A stretch of DNA of 5,431 nucleotides from Candidatus Sulfopaludibacter sp. SbA3 (GTDB taxonomy: Bacteria; Acidobacteriota; Terriglobia; Bryobacterales; Bryobacteraceae): assembly GCA_945900935.1 (NCBI GenBank), contig CAMDKT010000437.1:1-5431 (forward strand). The letters are read 5' to 3'. This document shows positions 5,199 to 5,431 of this stretch, in pieces; the first letter of the stretch is position 1, and every line of letters starts with the position of its first letter. Both the position numbers and the translations under genes were made by a program. The notes beneath the pieces were generated by a model. The model was given only the letters and a program-made list of their open reading frames with translations, was not told the origin of the DNA and did not search any database.

Positions 5199-5431
5199 TC
5201 TTCGCGGAAACGGCCCGCCGGCGCGCTTGCAGCGCTGTAACCGTCATGGAGCCGGCACGCAGATGGTATTTCGCGGTCTGCGGGCGCTGGTGAAATAGGT
5301 GACTCCAACTGGACTGCTCAGCACCGGCCAGGGACCGCCAACCCCGGGGCTTGGCTCCATCGGCCACCGGCTTTCCGTGCGGCCAGCCAGTCCGTGCTCG
5401 CCAAAATTGACCCATTATGTTGTGCACAACA
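5199..5431. other. Non-coding or degraded region at right edge, possible insertion-sequence end
   Basis: No frame on either strand gives a recognisable protein. A minus-strand frame from 5427 is open for about 100 codons but reads antisense into the kinase gene and has no family resemblance. A short GCGCT-TGC-AGCGC hairpin near 5230 lacks a T-run and is not a convincing terminator. Near the edge, the minus strand shows TGGGTCAATTTTGGCGAGCA (about 5413-5394), which resembles the repeated GGGTCA-A/T-rich-GCGAGCA motifs found in IS21-family ends. An element may therefore begin or end here. This is recalled pattern similarity only. Confidence 0.3.
5418..5431. repeat. Perfect 14-bp palindrome TGTTGTGCACAACA at window edge
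   Basis: The sequence equals its own reverse complement over all 14 bases and runs to the last base, so it may extend further. It begins TG and ends CA, as IS21-type tips do, and sits beside the TGGGTCAATTTT motif. It could be a mobile-element terminus or a dimeric regulator site. Confidence 0.5.

Noticed and set aside
5236..5243. GTAACCGT matching the first 8 bases of the IS66 tip
   Set aside because: The match stops after 8 bases (GTAACCGTCA versus GTAACCGTTC), no transposase is adjacent, and a match this short is expected by chance at an appreciable rate.
5101..5427. Minus-strand frame of 108 codons at the right edge
   Set aside because: It runs antisense into the conserved 3' end of the histidine kinase, begins inside a perfect palindrome, and the product resembles no family I recognise.

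Overview
The window is GC-rich and gene-dense. It looks like chromosomal DNA from a large-genome Gram-negative soil bacterium. An Acidobacteriota member of the Bryobacterales/Solibacter type is my best guess, based on the style of the zinc-finger/TonB-like anti-sigma protein, the RsmA and GluRS sequences, the GGGACAG…CTGTCCC extragenic palindrome and the IS66 load. The taxon is inferred, not demonstrated.

Layout, left to right. (1) Positions 1-127 are the right end of an IS66-family insertion sequence: the last 36 codons of its transposase on the plus strand, then a terminal inverted repeat. (2) The element interrupts a minus-strand gene that begins at 220, overlaps the gltX stop by 4 bp, and keeps only its first 31 codons. 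Those codons resemble the N-terminus of a NodU/CmcH-type carbamoyltransferase. (3) From 4000 down to 220 the minus strand carries a tight cluster, in transcription order: ECF sigma factor (3785-3099), membrane zinc-finger anti-sigma with a TonB-C-like outer domain (3102-2395), rsmA/ksgA (2391-1651, apparent CTG start), gltX (1644-217), and the truncated carbamoyltransferase. The gaps are -4, +3, +6 and -4 bp, so this is very probably one operon. (4) The 222-bp divergent intergenic region (3786-4007) holds an ECF-type promoter facing the sigma gene, a REP-like palindrome, a small palindrome, and a perfect 8-bp inverted repeat near the kinase start. (5) Positions 4008-5198 on the plus strand encode a six-TM NarL/DesK-type histidine kinase. 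(6) Positions 5199-5431 hold no recognisable gene. They end in a perfect 14-bp palindrome next to a motif resembling IS21-family ends.

Working model: the sigma factor is held by its membrane anti-sigma and activates its own promoter. Because rsmA and gltX follow with almost no spacing, two translation genes (16S rRNA dimethylation and Glu-tRNA synthesis) would sit downstream of an autoregulated envelope-stress switch. The divergent kinase shares the control region but has no response regulator in view. Mobile DNA borders the locus on the left and perhaps on the right.
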